The notes under the pieces were generated by a model. It was not told the origin of the DNA. It saw nothing but the letters and a program-made list of their open reading frames with translations, and did no database searches. 64,000 nt of DNA from assembly GCF_000482785.1 (NCBI RefSeq), contig NZ_AXWS01000015.1, forward strand, positions 124,001 through 188,000, given 5' to 3'. This document shows positions 47,912 through 57,422 of the stretch, one piece after another. Within the stretch, counting starts at the first letter, position 1. The number at the start of each line of letters is the position of its first letter. Both the position numbers and the translations under genes were made by a program. This stretch comes from Derxia gummosa DSM 723 (GTDB taxonomy: Bacteria; Pseudomonadota; Gammaproteobacteria; Burkholderiales; Burkholderiaceae_E).

Positions 47912-48064
47912 ATGCGCGGTATCGCCGAGCGGTACGTGCCCGAGCCGCGCCACACGGGCGCGTGCTGCATGCCCGGCGCCATGGTTCCGCTCGACTGCCG
48001 TGCGTCGGCACGCGCGGCAGCACTTGTCAGCCGGCCCTGCCGGCCGAATCCCCAATTCGACGGA

Positions 48065-48092
48065 TTGAGCGGTCTCGCTACCGCTCTATAAT
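48065..48092 (+). promoter_or_regulatory. ahcY promoter
   Basis: TTGAGC (48065-48070) and a perfect TATAAT (48087-48092) are 16 bp apart, the best sigma-70-type promoter in the window. Transcription would begin near 48099, just ahead of the SAH riboswitch. The rest of the 47912-48086 gap shows no gene or other signal. Confidence 0.75.
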
Positions 48093-48104
48093 CCGCGCCG
48101 CGTT

Positions 48105-48222
48105 TCGAGGAGCGTTGCGACGGGAAGCTTTCCCGCCAGGCTCGAAGCGCGAAGGACGCCGCCGCCATAGCGCCGCGTCCCGACCTGAAGCCGGGCAGCT
48201 CGCCCTGCGATCAACGGCGCTC
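48105..48222 (+). ncRNA. S-adenosylhomocysteine (SAH) riboswitch
   Basis: The leader matches the SAH (ahcY) riboswitch pattern. It has CGAGGAGCGTTGC (48106-48118), a P2-type hairpin CGGGAA-GCT-TTCCCG (48121-48135), then CCAGGCTCG (48136-48144) whose CTCG pairs with the first CGAG. A distal stem GGACGC / GCGTCC (48154-48159, 48175-48180) follows, then CAACGGCGCTC (48212-48222), which can form the pseudoknot with GAGCG and TTG. By family knowledge it turns ahcY on when SAH accumulates. A T6 run lies at 48233-48238; how expression is switched is not clear by eye. Confidence 0.9.
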
Positions 48223-48266
48223 GCGAACCATCTTTTTTGAACATCAAGAAAGGAGGGCGCGAGTCT

Positions 48267-49685
<1,419 letters not shown>

Positions 49686-49717
49686 TGCGGGCGGGGCGGC
49701 GAGCGCCGTCCTCTCGA

Positions 49718-49746
49718 CGGGCCACCGCCGCGACGGCAGTGGCCCG
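49718..49746 (+). terminator. Strong hairpin after ahcY
   Basis: CGGGCCAC (49718-49725) and GTGGCCCG (49739-49746) form an 8-bp stem that continues through CGCCG / CGGC. It lies 32 bp past the ahcY stop. There is no T-run; it may slow transcription or protect the ahcY mRNA end. Confidence 0.4.
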
Positions 49747-49830
49747 CGCAAGCGCGCGGCATGCCCCTGGCGGCCAGCCGCATGACCGCCGCGCTCCCGG
49801 CGCGGCAACCGATTCCCCACGAGGAAACCG

Positions 49831-50178
49831 ATGCGCCTCCTGCTCGTCTGGCTGCTCAATGCGATCGCGCTGCTCGGCGTGGCCTATGTGATGCCCTCGG
49901 TGCACGTTGCCAGCTTCGGCTCGGCGCTCATCGCGGCGGCCGTGCTCGGCGTCGTCAACCTGCTGATCCGGCCGGTGCTGGTGCTGGTGACGCTGCCCAT
50001 CACCGTGCTCACGCTCGGCTTCTTCTACCTAGTGGTCAACGGCCTGCTGTTCTGGTTCGTCGGCTCCATCCTCGAAGGCTTCAGCGTCGGCGGCTTCTGG
50101 GCCGGCGTGCTCGGCGGGCTGCTGTACGGCCTGATCTCCTGGCTGCTGTCCTTCCTCGTGCCGGCCCGCGAGGCCTGA
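49831..50178 (+). CDS. Phage-holin-4-like four-helix membrane protein
   Basis: A 115-residue, strongly hydrophobic protein with four predicted TM helices and short loops (NLLIRPVLVLVTLPITVLTL, GGLLYGLISWLLSFLVP). The fold family is named after phage holins, but proteins of this kind lie between ahcY and metF in many Burkholderiales, with no phage context here. Function unknown. metF starts 13 bp after its stop. Confidence 0.85.
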   Translation: MRLLLVWLLNAIALLGVAYVMPSVHVASFGSALIAAAVLGVVNLLIRPVLVLVTLPITVLTLGFFYLVVNGLLFWFVGSILEGFSVGGFWAGVLGGLLYGLISWLLSFLVPAREA

Positions 50179-50191
50179 ACGGAAACAAAAC

Positions 50192-51043
50192 ATGCAACGC
50201 AGCTACAGCTTCGAATTCTTCCCGCCCAAGACGCCCGAGGGCGCGCAGAAGCTCGCCGCCACGCGCGCCGAACTCATCGCGCTCGGGCCCGACTTCATCA
50301 GCGTGACCTTCGGCGCCGGCGGCACCACGCGCGAAGGCACGCTCGCCGCCGTGCTCGACGTGATCGCCGATGGCGTGCCGGCCGCGCCGCACCTGTCCTG
50401 CGTCGGCTCCACGCGCGCCGGCATCCGCGACATCCTCAACGAATACAAGGGCGCCGGCATCCGCCGCATCGTCGCGCTGCGCGGCGACCTGCCGTCGGGC
50501 TGGGGCGAGATCGGCGAGTTCCGCTTCGCCAACGAGCTGGTCGAGTTCATCCGCGCCGAGACGGGCGACCACTTCCACATCGAGGTCGCGGCCTATCCGG
50601 AAGTGCATCCGCAGGCGCGCTCGGCCTCGGCCGACCTCGCCAACTTCGTGCGCAAGGTGAACGCGGGCGCCGACTCGGCCATCACGCAGATGTTCTTCAA
50701 CGCCGACGCCTACTTCCGCTTCGTCGATGACGTGCGCAAGGCCGGCGTGACCGTGCCGATCGTGCCGGGGATCATGCCGATCACCAATTTCACGAGCCTG
50801 CGCCGCTTTGCCGAAGGCTGCGGCGCCGAGCTGCCGCGCTGGATCGGCGAGCGCCTGCGCGACTACGGCGACGACCTCGCGTCGATCCGCGCCTTCGGCC
50901 TGGATGTGATGACCGACATGTGCGAGCGGCTGCTGGCCGCCGGCGTGCCGGGGCTGCACTTCTACACGCTGAATGCGGCGGGGCCGGTGAAAGGGTTGTG
51001 GAATCGGCTCGGTTTGCAAGGCCGCCTGCCGGCCAAGCCCTGA
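50192..51043 (+). CDS. metF: 5,10-methylenetetrahydrofolate reductase
   Basis: FAD-dependent TIM-barrel enzyme producing 5-methyl-THF for methionine synthesis. The 283 residues show SFEFFPPKTPEG, FISVTFGAGGTTREGT, RRIVALRGDLPSGW, ITQMFFNADAYFRFVDD, and PGIMPITNF. It completes the cluster with metK and ahcY. Its stop faces the oppositely oriented cyclo-ligase gene 7 bp away. Confidence 0.97.
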   Translation: MQRSYSFEFFPPKTPEGAQKLAATRAELIALGPDFISVTFGAGGTTREGTLAAVLDVIADGVPAAPHLSCVGSTRAGIRDILNEYKGAGIRRIVALRGDLPSGWGEIGEFRFANELVEFIRAETGDHFHIEVAAYPEVHPQARSASADLANFVRKVNAGADSAITQMFFNADAYFRFVDDVRKAGVTVPIVPGIMPITNFTSLRRFAEGCGAELPRWIGERLRDYGDDLASIRAFGLDVMTDMCERLLAAGVPGLHFYTLNAAGPVKGLWNRLGLQGRLPAKP

Positions 51044-51050
51044 ACCTGTA

Positions 51051-51662
51051 TCAGTGCCGGCCGGTCATCGACCTGCCGGCATCGCTCGCGACGGCATCGA
51101 GCGCGATGTCGTGCGGTTCGGCCTCCAGCGCGCAACGCGCCGACTCGAAGCCGATGCCCACCGACTTCGCCCCGCCCGCGATCAGCTCGGCCAGCGTGCG
51201 GTCGTAGTAGCCCCCGCCATACCCCAGCCGCCACCCCGCCGGATCGAACCCCACACACGGAATCACCAGCACCTCCGGCACCACCCGCACATCCTCGGCC
51301 GGCACCGCCAGCCCGAGCGCGTCGCGCCCCTGCGGCGCCGTCCCGTCCCATTCGCGGAACACCATCGGCGCCGCCTTCTCGACCACCACCGGCAGCCCGA
51401 GCTGCGCGCCGGCGTCGAGCAGCATCCGCCACAGCGCATCCAGCTCCGGCTCGCCACGGATCGGCAGATAGGCCGCCACCACCCGCCCGGCGAGCCCCCG
51501 TTCGCCCGCGAGCGCGACGATCGCGTCGAAGGCATTGCGCGCGATCGCGGCCTCGGCTTTCGCGCGTTCCTCGGCGGGGATTTCGGCGCGCCTTTTCAGC
51601 AGCAATTGGCGCAATTCCTTGCGTGCTAGAGTCGTTTGGTCGCCCGAAACAGTCGCAGTCAT
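51051..51662 (-). CDS. 5-formyltetrahydrofolate cyclo-ligase
   Basis: ATP-dependent conversion of 5-formyl-THF to 5,10-methenyl-THF, salvaging folate for the pool used by MetF. N-terminal RKELRQLLLKRRAEIP, then AYLPIRGEPELD and the diagnostic GYGGGYYDRTLAEL near the C-terminus. 203 residues. Its ATG (51660-51662) shares two bases with the proposed start of the oppositely oriented slt gene. Confidence 0.9.
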   Translation of the reverse strand: MTATVSGDQTTLARKELRQLLLKRRAEIPAEERAKAEAAIARNAFDAIVALAGERGLAGRVVAAYLPIRGEPELDALWRMLLDAGAQLGLPVVVEKAAPMVFREWDGTAPQGRDALGLAVPAEDVRVVPEVLVIPCVGFDPAGWRLGYGGGYYDRTLAELIAGGAKSVGIGFESARCALEAEPHDIALDAVASDAGRSMTGRH

Positions 51663-53886
51663 GGTGTCCGTTTTCCTTCGAAATCAAGCGCGCGCCATGG
51701 TGGCGACCGCCCTTTGCATGAGCCTCGATGCCAGCGTCGTGTCGGCCCAGCCGGCCGGCATCGTGGCATCGAAATCCGCCGCCCGGCATGCCGGGACGGT
51801 CGCGGGCATGGCGGTTTCCGCCAACGGTGCGGGTGCCGCGCTCGCGGCCTCTGGCGCGGCAGGCTCGGCCTCCGGCGTGACCGCCGCCGCGTCGGGCGCC
51901 ACGGCCGCCGCCGCGCGCGCCGCCATTCCGCAATCGCCCGACGACATCTTCGTCGCGCTGCGCGAGGCCTCGCGCGCCAACGATGCCGCCCGCGTCCAGG
52001 CGCTGGCCGACGCGCTGCCGCCCGATTTCGACATCCCGTCCTACGTCGAGTACTACCGCCTGCGCGCCCAGATCTACGACGGCAACGGCCTGCCGCGCGC
52101 CGTCACGCCCGACGAGGCCATCCGCGCCTACCTCGCGCGCTGGCAGGGCGAGGCGATCGCCGACCGGCTGCGCAACGACTGGCTGCTCGCCGTCGGCAAG
52201 CGCCGCGACATCGACCTGTTCGAGCAGCAGTACCCGCTGTTCGTGCTGAAGGACGACCGCCAGCTGGAGTGCTACGCGCTCGCCTTCCGCGCCCAGCGCC
52301 TGCTCGGCGAATCGGCCAGCTCGGTCGAGGGCGCGCTGTCGCCGTCGGCGCGTGACGCCCTGCGCGATGCGCTGTCGCGCGATGCCGCGCCGCTGCTGTT
52401 CGACGGCAAGGGCTGGGGCGACGGCTGCCAGCTGCTGGTCGAGACGCTCGCCGCCGGCCAGGTGCTCAATGACGACGACATCTGGCATTTCCTGCGCATC
52501 GCCTTCGACGCCAATCGCCTGACCGAATCGCGCCGCGCCGCGCGCTGGCTCGCCAACGCGCCCGACAAGTCGGCCCTCGACCAGGCCGCCGACAAGCCCG
52601 CCGTCTTCCTCGCCAAGGCCGACCTCAGCGACGCGCCGTCGCAGGAACTGGCCGTGCTCGCGCTCATCCGCATCGCGCGCGACGACCCGCGCGCCGCCGC
52701 CGTCTGGGCCGACCGCATCGGCGCCCGGCTCGCGCCCGCGCGCGCCGCCGCCGCCTGGGCGCAACTGGGCGGCATCGCCGCGCGCCGCACGCTGCCCGAG
52801 GCGGCCGACTGGTTCCGCCGCGCCGACGCCGCGTCGCCCGACGCCCGCCTGCCCGACGACGTGCTCGTCTGGCAGGCCCGCGCCGCGCTGCGCGCCGGCG
52901 ACTGGAAGGGCTTGCGCATCGCCATCGACCGCATGAGCCCCGGCATGGCCGCCGATCCGGCCTGGGTGTACTGGCGCGCCCGCGCGATCCAGCCGCAAAG
53001 CCCCGAACGCGCGAAGGAGCTGCTGCGCTCGATCGCCGGCGACCAGTCCTTCTACGCGCTGCTCGCGCATGAAGACCTCGGCCGGCCCATCACCGTGCCG
53101 CCGCGCGCGCCCGCGCCCGGCGATGCCGAGGTCGCGCCCTTCGGCAGCAACGGCGGCATCGCGCGCTCGCTGCGCTTTTACGCGCTCAACCTGCGCTTCG
53201 AGGCCATCCGCGAATGGAACTGGCAGATGCGCGGCCTTACCGACCGCCAGCTGCTCGCCGCCGCCGAGTACGCGCGCCGTCAGGGCATCTACGACCGCGC
53301 CATCGCCGCCGCCGAGCGCACGCGCGACGAGCACGACTACTCGCTGCGCTACATCAGCCCCTTCCGCGATCTGGTCGAGCGCCAGGCCAGCCAGCTCTCG
53401 CTCGATCCGGCCTGGGTGTACGGCCTGGTGCGCCAGGAATCGCGCTTCATGCCGTCGGTGCGCAGCTCGGTGGGCGCGGCCGGGCTGATGCAGGTGATGC
53501 CTGCGACCGCGAAGTACGTGGCGAAGCGCATCGGCTGGGCCGACTACAAGCCCGAACTCATCGACGAGCCCGACACCAACATCACCCTCGGCACCAGCTA
53601 TCTCAGGCTCGTGTACGACGACCTCGACCAGTCGGCCGTGCTCGCCTCGGCGGCCTACAACGCCGGGCCGGGCCGGGCGCGCCAGTGGCGCTCGACGCTC
53701 ACCCGGCCGGTGGAGGGCGCCATCTTTGCCGAGACGATCCCGTTCAACGAGACGCGCGATTACGTGAAGCGCGTGCTCGCCAATGCGACGCTGTACGCGG
53801 CATTGTTCGAGGGCCGTCCGCAGTCGCTGAGGAGCCGGCTCGGCAGCATCGCGCCCTCGGCTGCGGCCACGACCGATCTGCCGTGA
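51661..53886 (+). CDS. slt: Soluble lytic murein transglycosylase (Slt70-like)
   Basis: Periplasmic enzyme that cleaves peptidoglycan to 1,6-anhydro products. Signal peptide (about residues 1-30), an Ala/Gly-rich linker, a long alpha-superhelical U/L region, then the C-terminal lysozyme-like domain. The catalytic Glu is in LVRQESRFMP, with SVGAAGLMQVMPATAK and AYNAGPGRARQW. The start is unsure: ATG 51661 overlaps the divergent gene's start; ATG 51697 would shorten the signal peptide. No clear ribosome site is seen for either. Confidence 0.9.
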   Translation: MVSVFLRNQARAMVATALCMSLDASVVSAQPAGIVASKSAARHAGTVAGMAVSANGAGAALAASGAAGSASGVTAAASGATAAAARAAIPQSPDDIFVALREASRANDAARVQALADALPPDFDIPSYVEYYRLRAQIYDGNGLPRAVTPDEAIRAYLARWQGEAIADRLRNDWLLAVGKRRDIDLFEQQYPLFVLKDDRQLECYALAFRAQRLLGESASSVEGALSPSARDALRDALSRDAAPLLFDGKGWGDGCQLLVETLAAGQVLNDDDIWHFLRIAFDANRLTESRRAARWLANAPDKSALDQAADKPAVFLAKADLSDAPSQELAVLALIRIARDDPRAAAVWADRIGARLAPARAAAAWAQLGGIAARRTLPEAADWFRRADAASPDARLPDDVLVWQARAALRAGDWKGLRIAIDRMSPGMAADPAWVYWRARAIQPQSPERAKELLRSIAGDQSFYALLAHEDLGRPITVPPRAPAPGDAEVAPFGSNGGIARSLRFYALNLRFEAIREWNWQMRGLTDRQLLAAAEYARRQGIYDRAIAAAERTRDEHDYSLRYISPFRDLVERQASQLSLDPAWVYGLVRQESRFMPSVRSSVGAAGLMQVMPATAKYVAKRIGWADYKPELIDEPDTNITLGTSYLRLVYDDLDQSAVLASAAYNAGPGRARQWRSTLTRPVEGAIFAETIPFNETRDYVKRVLANATLYAALFEGRPQSLRSRLGSIAPSAAATTDLP

Positions 53887-53932
53887 ACTTGCGCTGCGGA
53901 CCCGATTCAAAGACCAACAACATCCGAGTCCA

Positions 53933-54922
53933 ATGAAGCATCGACGAATTCTCCTGATTGGCGGCACCGGCTTCATCGGCCGCGCCATCGCCGCGCGGCT
54001 CGCCGCCCGGGGCGCGACCGTGACCGTGCCGACGCGACGCGCCGCGCGCGCCGGCCAGCTGCCCACGCTGCCGACCGCGCAGGTGGTCGAGGCCAACGTC
54101 AACGATCCGGCCGCGCTCGCACGCCTCGTGGCGGGGCAGGACGCGGTCATCAACCTCGTCGGCATCCTGCATTCGCGGCGCGGCGAGCCTTACGGCCCGG
54201 ATTTCGCGCGGGCGCATGTCGATCTGCCGCGCGCGATCGCCGCCGCGATGAAGGCCGAGGCCGCGCGCGCCGGCCGGCCGCTGCGGCTGCTGCACATGAG
54301 CGCGCTCGGCGCCGATTCGGCCGGGCCGTCGATGTACCAGCGCAGCAAGGGCGACGGCGAGGCGGCGTTGCGCGGCGAGGTGGCCGGCTCGGCGCTGGCG
54401 CTGACGATCTTCCGGCCGTCGGTGGTGTTCGGGCCGGAGGACAGCTTCCTCAACCTGTTCGCGAAGCTGGCGGCGAAGGCGCCGGTGCTGCCGATCGGTG
54501 GCGCGGACGCGCGCTTCCAGCCGGTGTTCGTCGGCGATGTGGCCGATGCCTTCGTCAACGCGCTCGACGATCCGGCCACGTACGGCCGCGCCTACGAGCT
54601 GTGCGGGCCGAAAACCTATTCGCTGCGCGAGCTGGTGGCCTTCGCGGCGCGGGCGTCGGGGCATCCGCGCTGCGTGATCGGGCTGCCGGCGGTGGCGGCG
54701 CGCATGCAGGCGCTGGCGCTGGAATTCGCGCCGGGCGGGCCGCTGATGTCGCGCGACAACCTCGATTCGATGAAGACCGACAACGTCGCGCCGGCCGGCT
54801 GGCAGCCCGCGCCCGAGCTTGGCCTCGCGTCGCTCACGCCGGTCGAGGCGGCGGCCGACTGGCTGCCCGGCACGGGGCGGCTCGGCAAGCTCGACGATTA
54901 CCGGCGCGCCGGGCAGCGCTGA
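53933..54922 (+). CDS. NAD(P)-binding NDUFA9/epimerase-like protein
   Basis: A 329-residue extended SDR of the complex-I NDUFA9 group. Rossmann loop ILLIGGTGFIGRAIAARL, then NLVGILHSRRG, HMSALGADSAGPSMYQRSKG (Tyr and Lys of the active site) and FRPSVVFGPEDSFLNLF. Related proteins act on quinones or are structural; the substrate here is unknown. It is usually found next to slt and cca in Burkholderiales, as here. Confidence 0.85.
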   Translation: MKHRRILLIGGTGFIGRAIAARLAARGATVTVPTRRAARAGQLPTLPTAQVVEANVNDPAALARLVAGQDAVINLVGILHSRRGEPYGPDFARAHVDLPRAIAAAMKAEAARAGRPLRLLHMSALGADSAGPSMYQRSKGDGEAALRGEVAGSALALTIFRPSVVFGPEDSFLNLFAKLAAKAPVLPIGGADARFQPVFVGDVADAFVNALDDPATYGRAYELCGPKTYSLRELVAFAARASGHPRCVIGLPAVAARMQALALEFAPGGPLMSRDNLDSMKTDNVAPAGWQPAPELGLASLTPVEAAADWLPGTGRLGKLDDYRRAGQR

Positions 54923-54961
54923 GGCGGCATCCGGTCGGCCCGGCTGGGCGGCATCCGGTCG
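54923..54961 (+). repeat. 15-bp direct repeat, 24-bp period
   Basis: GGCGGCATCCGGTCG occurs at 54923-54937 and 54947-54961, directly after the preceding stop codon. The rest of the 235-bp gap before the GST gene shows no gene. Confidence 0.75.
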
Positions 54962-55157
54962 CGACCGGCGCGCGGCGCGGCAACACCACCCGCGGCTCGG
55001 CGCGCGCGTTCATCGCCGCGCCCGCCGCCGCCCGTCTGGCCCGCGCCATGCATGCGGCCATGAATGCGCCGTGTGCATCAACACAATCGACAATCCTCGT
55101 TTGACGCGCCGCCGCATGCGCCGCGACATTGACCCTTCCGTAACCCGAGGTCATGCC

Positions 55158-55817
55158 ATGTACGAGCTGGTGATTGCCGACAAGAACTATTCCTCCTGGT
55201 CGATGCGCGCCTGGGTGCTGATGCGCCATCTGGGTCTCGACTTCACCGAGCGTCTCGTGCGCCTGGCCCAGCCCGACACCGCCGCGCTCATCGGCGGCGT
55301 GTCGCCGTCGGGCCGCGTGCCGGTGCTGCTCGACGACGGCTTCGCGGTGTGGGATTCGCTCGCCATCGCCGAATACCTGGCCGAGCGCCATCCCGAACTG
55401 CGCGTCTGGCCCGCCGATGCGCGCGCCCGCGCCCGCGCGCGCTCCGTGTCGGCCGAGATGCATGCCGGCTTCCAGGCGCTGCGCCAGAACATGTCGATGA
55501 ACATCCGCAAGCGCTCGCCGGGTCTGGGCCACACGCCCGAGGCGCTGGCCGAGGTGGCGCGCATCGACGCGATGTGGAGCGGGCTGCTCGCCGAGCATGG
55601 CGGGCCCTTCCTGTTCGGCGCCGAATTCACGGCGGCGGACGCGATGTACGCGCCGGTCGCGACACGCTTCGTCACCTACTCGGCACCGCTGTCGGCCGCG
55701 TCGCAGGCATATGTGGAAGCCGTGCTGGGCGTGCGCGCGGTGGCCGAATGGATCGCCGCCGGCGTGGCCGATCCGGTCGCCATCGAGAAGTACGACCGGC
55801 CGCACGAGCAGGAGTAG
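55158..55817 (+). CDS. Glutathione S-transferase family protein
   Basis: Thioredoxin-fold N-domain with the catalytic Ser region NYSSWSMRAWVLMRH, cis-Pro loop SPSGRVPVLLDDG, and the GSH-binding DSLAIAEYLAERHP, then an all-helical C-domain. 219 residues. It resembles the group often found in bacteria near cca. The substrate cannot be told. ATG at 55158; cca begins 7 bp after its stop. Confidence 0.9.
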   Translation: MYELVIADKNYSSWSMRAWVLMRHLGLDFTERLVRLAQPDTAALIGGVSPSGRVPVLLDDGFAVWDSLAIAEYLAERHPELRVWPADARARARARSVSAEMHAGFQALRQNMSMNIRKRSPGLGHTPEALAEVARIDAMWSGLLAEHGGPFLFGAEFTAADAMYAPVATRFVTYSAPLSAASQAYVEAVLGVRAVAEWIAAGVADPVAIEKYDRPHEQE

Positions 55818-55824
55818 TCCGCCC

Positions 55825-57396
55825 ATGTCCGTCCCCCGCGATCCGCTCACGCCGCCGCCCGCGCCGGGCGATGCCGGCCCGCGCGTGTACCAGGTCGGCG
55901 GCTCGCTGCGCGACGAGCTGCTCGGCCTGCCGGTGCAGGACCGCGACTGGGTCGTGGTGGGCGCGACGCCGCAGCAGCTGCTCGACATGGGCTTTGTCGC
56001 GGTGGGCAAGGACTTCCCGGTCTTCCTGCATCCGGTCACGCATGAGGAATACGCACTCGCGCGCACCGAGCGCAAGACCGCGCCCGGCTATCACGGCTTC
56101 GCGATCCATGCCTCGCCCGAGGTGACGCTGGATGAAGACCTGCTGCGCCGCGACCTGACGATCAACGCGATCGCGCGCGGGCCGTATGCGTTGTCGGTCG
56201 AGCGGCCGTTGGCGAAGCGCGCGGCGACGGGGGCGGGCGGTTTCGCGCCGGCAGGGGCTTCGGCTGGCGTGTCGCCGGCGTTGACGGAAGTGGCGACATC
56301 GGCCATCGCGCCGCCCGCAGGTCCGGCGTCCGCCGCCGAACTGGCCGATCCGCACGGCGGCCGCGCCGACATCGCCGCGCGCGTCTTCCGTCACGTGAGC
56401 CCGGCCTTCGCCGAAGACCCGGTGCGCATCCTGCGGCTCGCTCGCTTTGCCGCGCGCTTCACCGACTTCACCGTCGCGCCCGAGACGCTGACGCTCATGC
56501 GCGCGATGGTCGCGGCCGGCGAGGTCGATGCGCTCGTGCCCGAGCGCGTGTGGCAGGAGCTGTCGCGCGGGCTCATGGAAAAGCGGCCGTCGCGCATGTT
56601 CGAGGTGCTGCGCGACTGCGGCGCGCTCGCGCGGCTGCTGCCCGAGCTGGACCGCCTCTGGGGCGTGCCCCAGCGCGCCGACTACCACCCCGAGGTCGAT
56701 ACCGGCGTGCACGCGATGATGGTCATCGACATGTCGGCCCGCCTCGGCCTGCCGCTCGACGTGCGCTACGCCGCGCTGCTGCACGACCTCGGCAAGGGCA
56801 CGACGCCGGCCGACGTGCTGCCGCGCCACATCGGCCACGAGCAGCGCAGCGAGCGGATGGCCGAGGAGGTGAGCCGCCGCCTCAAGGTGCCGACCGACTG
56901 CCGCGATCTCGCCCGGCTGGTCGCGCGCGACCACGGCCGCTTCTACAAGATCGACGAGATGCGCGCCGCCACCGTGCTCGACACGCTCGACGCCTGCGAC
57001 GCCATGCGCAAGCCCGAGCGCTTCGCGCGCGTGCTCGACGCCTGCGAATGCGACCGGCGCGGCCGGCTCGGCTGGGAGGACGCCGGCTTTCCCTGGCGCG
57101 AACCCTGGCTTGCCGCGCTCACGGCCGCGCGTGGCGTGGACGCCGGCGCGATCGCGAAGGAAGCCACCGCGCGCCATGCCGAGCACGAGGCGCGCAAGGC
57201 AGCGCAGGACGCGGCGGCAGGGCAGGGCGCCCGGCCGGTGTCCACCAATGCCGCCGATGCGCAGTCCGCGGCCGACGCGCCAACGTCCCCCGCCGCGAAG
57301 CCCGCCCGCGCCAACCCCGCCGAAGCCATCCGCGAAGCCGTGCGCCATGCGCGCATCGCCGCCGTCGCCGCCGCGCTCGGCAAGCCCGCGCACTGA
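55825..57396 (+). CDS. cca: Multifunctional CCA tRNA nucleotidyltransferase, with insertion
   Basis: Adds and repairs the 3' CCA end of tRNA. Nucleotidyltransferase site GGSLRDELLGLPVQDRDW (Asp39, Asp41), RRDLTINAIAR, and ERVWQEL; then an HD phosphohydrolase domain (LLHDLGKGTTP). Compared with E. coli Cca, about 47 extra Ala/Gly/Pro residues separate NAIAR (118) from DPHGG (175). There are also about 20 extra residues at the N-terminus and an Ala-rich C-tail of about 90 residues. The insertion is in frame and keeps flanking motifs, so the enzyme is likely active. Confidence 0.93.
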   Translation: MSVPRDPLTPPPAPGDAGPRVYQVGGSLRDELLGLPVQDRDWVVVGATPQQLLDMGFVAVGKDFPVFLHPVTHEEYALARTERKTAPGYHGFAIHASPEVTLDEDLLRRDLTINAIARGPYALSVERPLAKRAATGAGGFAPAGASAGVSPALTEVATSAIAPPAGPASAAELADPHGGRADIAARVFRHVSPAFAEDPVRILRLARFAARFTDFTVAPETLTLMRAMVAAGEVDALVPERVWQELSRGLMEKRPSRMFEVLRDCGALARLLPELDRLWGVPQRADYHPEVDTGVHAMMVIDMSARLGLPLDVRYAALLHDLGKGTTPADVLPRHIGHEQRSERMAEEVSRRLKVPTDCRDLARLVARDHGRFYKIDEMRAATVLDTLDACDAMRKPERFARVLDACECDRRGRLGWEDAGFPWREPWLAALTAARGVDAGAIAKEATARHAEHEARKAAQDAAAGQGARPVSTNAADAQSAADAPTSPAAKPARANPAEAIREAVRHARIAAVAAALGKPAH

Positions 57397-57422
57397 GGGC
57401 CGATGCGCGCCAGCCGTTCCGC

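Noticed and set aside
48231-48238. T6 run after the SAH riboswitch as a rho-independent terminator
   Set aside because: No strong stem lies directly before it; the pseudoknot strand ends 10 bases upstream. Attenuation remains possible but is not shown.
49831-50178. Holin-like gene as a sign of prophage
   Set aside because: No integrase, structural or lysis genes lie nearby, and the gene holds its usual core place between ahcY and metF.
50962-54165. Very long open frame (over 1000 codons) on the minus strand opposite slt and neighbours
   Set aside because: Its protein is Arg/Ala/Gly-rich with no domains and overlaps well-supported genes on the other strand. In 70 percent G+C DNA such shadow frames are expected. 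The same applies to frames at 10642-12885 and 26158-28716.
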